Below, piece after piece: positions 62,081-64,000 of a stretch of DNA of 64,000 nucleotides. The stretch covers positions 25,238-89,237 of the forward strand of contig NZ_PNYA01000031.1 in NCBI RefSeq assembly GCF_002879885.1. The letters run 5' to 3'. The position numbers were made by a program, and so were the translations under genes. Source of the DNA: Trinickia dabaoshanensis (GTDB lineage Bacteria > Pseudomonadota > Gammaproteobacteria > Burkholderiales > Burkholderiaceae). The notes beneath the pieces were generated by a model. That model had not been told where the DNA came from and ran no database searches. It was given only the letters and a program-made list of their open reading frames with translations. Positions within the stretch are counted from its first letter, which is position 1. Each line of letters opens with the position of its first letter.

Positions 62081-63814
62081 ATGATGAAATCAACTAAAAA
62101 CATTTCAGAAGTTCATCGCGCGCGCGTCCGTTCGCGAGAAATCCAGCACTGGTTCGGGGTTGATTTCTCGGGCACTACCATCCGGCGATCCGCGCTGCCG
62201 TCTCGCTTGGGCATGTGGGGCTTGGCCGTGGGGCGAGATGTTCTACTCGCGCACGACGCGCCTTCAGTCGAGACACGCGAGGGCCTGCGGCTTCTCGCGC
62301 ACGAACTAGCGCATACGCTCCAACACCGAATCCTTGCTGCGCCATCCGAAGGACCTGTCCTGCTCGAAGATCCCGAACTGGAGGCCGGGGCCGATCGTTT
62401 TGCGGATGCGGTCGTGGCAACGCTTTGTGACGGCGTCGCCCCCGACTTTTCCGTCGTGCCGTCGGCACCCGGACCTGCACCGTTGTCCAAGGGCTCGTAT
62501 CTGCAGGCCGCTTTCAGACATAAGTTTGAGTTCATTCCGGCGACGGCAGTGCCTGCCAAGTGGGCATTTCTAGTTGCGAAGATCTCCACCGTTTTCGACG
62601 CGTATGCGCGCGAGAAGCACGCGCAAGCCGCTATCGACTACGAGACGATGAAGAACAAGCTCGCCACAGGCGGGAACGCGCATCCCATTCTTCACTCGTA
62701 CGAAAAGGCGCATCTGCAGCACGGTAAGGACTGGCATGACCTGGCCGACAAACTGCTCAAGCGATGCCCCGGACAAATCCAGTTCAGCAAAGATCCTTGG
62801 TCCGTCGATTTGATGCGCGACGATTCCGTCCAGATTTTTGCGCGTCACTCTACAGAACGCGGCGTACAGAGTACGCTCGTCGTGCTTGGCTCGGTCGCTT
62901 TCGGAAGCGCCCGGTTTCGGCCGATTGCCGTTCAACCCGCCGGCGCACGGTCGACCGTCGTCGAGCGCGTCGCCGAACCCGGGAAGCACTATATCTACGC
63001 TCCGAACACGGATACATTCGTTAGGCGCTTTGTCGCCCGCGGCCTGAACCAATCGGACGCCCTCAACCTCGACCTCTCGCAAGACCTACAAGCGCCTCAT
63101 ACGGGCAAAGCCCAGGCACGCGAAATTTACTCGTCCGCTCAAAGCTCGCGGCATCGCGTGCTTGAAGGAGTCGCTCTGCTGACGTCTCAGCAACTCCTCA
63201 GCCATACGCGCGGCTGGCAGAAGCGCTTCATTTCCACGGGCGTATCGAACCGGCCGGCGTTGTCGACGCGAGGACTCCCATTTTCCAGCGTGTTCGGCGC
63301 GGTCACCATCGATCTTGCGATGGTCGATCCACTGACGATCTTTCCGCTGAATTCACATCTCGCTGCCGAACGACTGTTGGGTGGCCGCGTGACGGCGCTC
63401 AACGTCGTCAACGCGCGTGCGGCTCAACCTGGTGGCAGCCGGACGTTGAGGGACGAAGAGTTTCTAGCGATGCGGGACGTTCTTCGCACGCGGGAACTTG
63501 TCATTGCCGGTACGGTTCCGCATGCCGCGATCCGCGCTCAGCGCCAAGTAGGGGTGGTGCTGGGAATCGCGGGCAAAGGAGGGCCCACAGGCCGTCACCC
63601 GGCGCATGCGATTCCCGTCGACCAATGGTCGTCGAGCGAGGAACGGCTTGCCTATCCGTGGCTGCGCCCCGGAGGCCGGGGTAGCATGTGGTGGTGGTTC
63701 GCCGCCTATGCCACTCCTACGCTCGCCAATGAAGCGGCGAAAAACCTTCATCGCAACGTAGAGCGGCACATCTTCGGCACGTACGCGCCTGTTTGTCCGA
63801 CGGGGACGAGCTGA
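62081..63814 (+). CDS. DUF4157 (eCIS core) protein with possible ADP-ribosyltransferase-like C-terminus
   Basis: Start at the ATG (MMKSTKNISE) after GGGGGA; 577 residues, no signal peptide. Residues 38-85 form a DUF4157 domain: LPSRLGMWGLAVGRDVLLAH and LAHELAHTLQH, where H74-E75-H78 is an HExxH metal site. DUF4157 is found on cargo of extracellular contractile injection systems and on polymorphic toxins. The middle has no recognised domain. Late segments RFISTGVSN (382-390) and RELVIAGTVPHAAI (471-484) resemble the STS strand and the Glu strand with V-P turn of R-S-E ADP-ribosyltransferases. That reading is tentative. No contractile-system or immunity gene is visible; an IS element follows. 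Confidence 0.75.
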   Translation: MMKSTKNISEVHRARVRSREIQHWFGVDFSGTTIRRSALPSRLGMWGLAVGRDVLLAHDAPSVETREGLRLLAHELAHTLQHRILAAPSEGPVLLEDPELEAGADRFADAVVATLCDGVAPDFSVVPSAPGPAPLSKGSYLQAAFRHKFEFIPATAVPAKWAFLVAKISTVFDAYAREKHAQAAIDYETMKNKLATGGNAHPILHSYEKAHLQHGKDWHDLADKLLKRCPGQIQFSKDPWSVDLMRDDSVQIFARHSTERGVQSTLVVLGSVAFGSARFRPIAVQPAGARSTVVERVAEPGKHYIYAPNTDTFVRRFVARGLNQSDALNLDLSQDLQAPHTGKAQAREIYSSAQSSRHRVLEGVALLTSQQLLSHTRGWQKRFISTGVSNRPALSTRGLPFSSVFGAVTIDLAMVDPLTIFPLNSHLAAERLLGGRVTALNVVNARAAQPGGSRTLRDEEFLAMRDVLRTRELVIAGTVPHAAIRAQRQVGVVLGIAGKGGPTGRHPAHAIPVDQWSSSEERLAYPWLRPGGRGSMWWWFAAYATPTLANEAAKNLHRNVERHIFGTYAPVCPTGTS

Positions 63815-63875
63815 GGGTTTGTCCACGCGCTTTTTGGCACGCGGTGTGGTGTCGTTCTGAGTCCGGAATGGGCCG

Positions 63876-64000
63876 AGGCTGTGTGAAAACGTAGTCATCG
63901 CCTAAACTGAATCAACGCATCGACCGCCGGGTGACTCATGAAGCGATTCGTTGAAGGCGATGACCGCAAGCAGGTTTCACTTCTGCCCGAATGCCTCGAT
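63876..64000 (+). mobile_element. IS1182-type insertion sequence, left end
   Basis: The element appears to begin near GAGGCTGTGTGAAAACGTAG, which resembles the terminal inverted repeats of this group, about 60 bases before the transposase start. The element runs past the window edge, so the right end and target duplication cannot be checked. Confidence 0.65.
63938..64000 (+). CDS. IS1182-family transposase, N-terminal fragment
   Basis: Twenty-one codons from the ATG to the window edge: MKRFVEGDDRKQVSLLPECL plus one residue. This is the very conserved N-terminus of IS1182-type DDE transposases, where KRFIEG, Q-T-LLPE-LDD is typical. The gene is cut by the window and cannot be judged for completeness. 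Confidence 0.8.
   Translation, partial: MKRFVEGDDRKQVSLLPECLD

Noticed and set aside
1..64000. tRNA, rRNA, CRISPR arrays, prophage or replication genes
   Set aside because: Looked for while reading both strands; no cloverleaf, repeat-spacer series, phage structural genes or parA/repA-like genes were seen.

Overview
The window is a 64 kb stretch of high-GC DNA that reads like an accessory chromosome or megaplasmid of a soil- or plant-associated Burkholderiales bacterium, most likely Paraburkholderia, Caballeronia or Burkholderia. The evidence is the codon bias, the dense LysR/IclR/AraC regulators, the many oxidoreductases, the secreted plant-polysaccharide hydrolases and the family content. 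No rRNA, tRNA, CRISPR array or replication origin was seen. The genus call is inference.

Layout. 1-1965: the end of a VOC protein, a short homoserine-dehydrogenase-like enzyme and a glutamine amidotransferase. 1966-2767: gene-free, with repeats like insertion-sequence ends. 2768-5157: a LysR regulator divergent from an enzyme with three fused carboxymuconolactone-decarboxylase (CMD) domains. 5563-9183: a basic ribbon-helix-helix-like protein, a DUF302 protein and a P-type proton pump. 9189-10435: an orphan protein resembling CheD/CNF-type deamidases, next to one copy of a 255-bp repeat. 10738-17776: glutathione transferase, a broken old-yellow-enzyme gene, a LysR regulator, a four-gene minus-strand redox operon (AhpD-like, enoyl-CoA hydratase, peroxiredoxin-like, SDR) and cytochrome b561.

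17869-44375 looks like one large catabolic and transport island. A class III aminotransferase and an aldehyde dehydrogenase diverge from an envelope operon (DUF1329, DUF1302, RND/MMPL transporter, YCF48-like protein) followed by a chemoreceptor. A minus-strand block holds an APC permease, an AraC and an IclR regulator. A ten-gene plus-strand operon then runs: TPP-dependent decarboxylase/synthase, aldehyde dehydrogenase, atypical SDR, Asp-box repeat protein, VOC dioxygenase-like protein, DUF1185 protein, alpha/beta hydrolase, MhpA-like FAD hydroxylase, NIPSNAP protein and semialdehyde dehydrogenase. A recurring AATCCCGAAAT-like dyad near the regulators and both divergent promoters suggests a shared IclR-type regulon. 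The likely substrate is a hydrophobic aromatic or 2-oxo-acid-forming compound, but its identity cannot be read from sequence.

44451-48715: the second repeat copy, then an AtuA-like pair with a CitMHS transporter and a divergent LysR regulator. 48840-55705: a MEKHLA protein and three secreted glycosidases (GH5-like, GH74-like, and a PA14-bearing cellulase-like lipoprotein whose signal peptide is interrupted by an amber codon). 55975-60945: an alpha/beta hydrolase, a DUF805 protein, and an operon of an FAD oxidase fused to a methyltransferase plus an exported unknown. 60989-64000: an NTF2-like protein, decayed gene remnants, a DUF4157 (eCIS-core) toxin-like protein with a possible ADP-ribosyltransferase-like C-terminal region, and the left end of an IS1182-type element running off the window.
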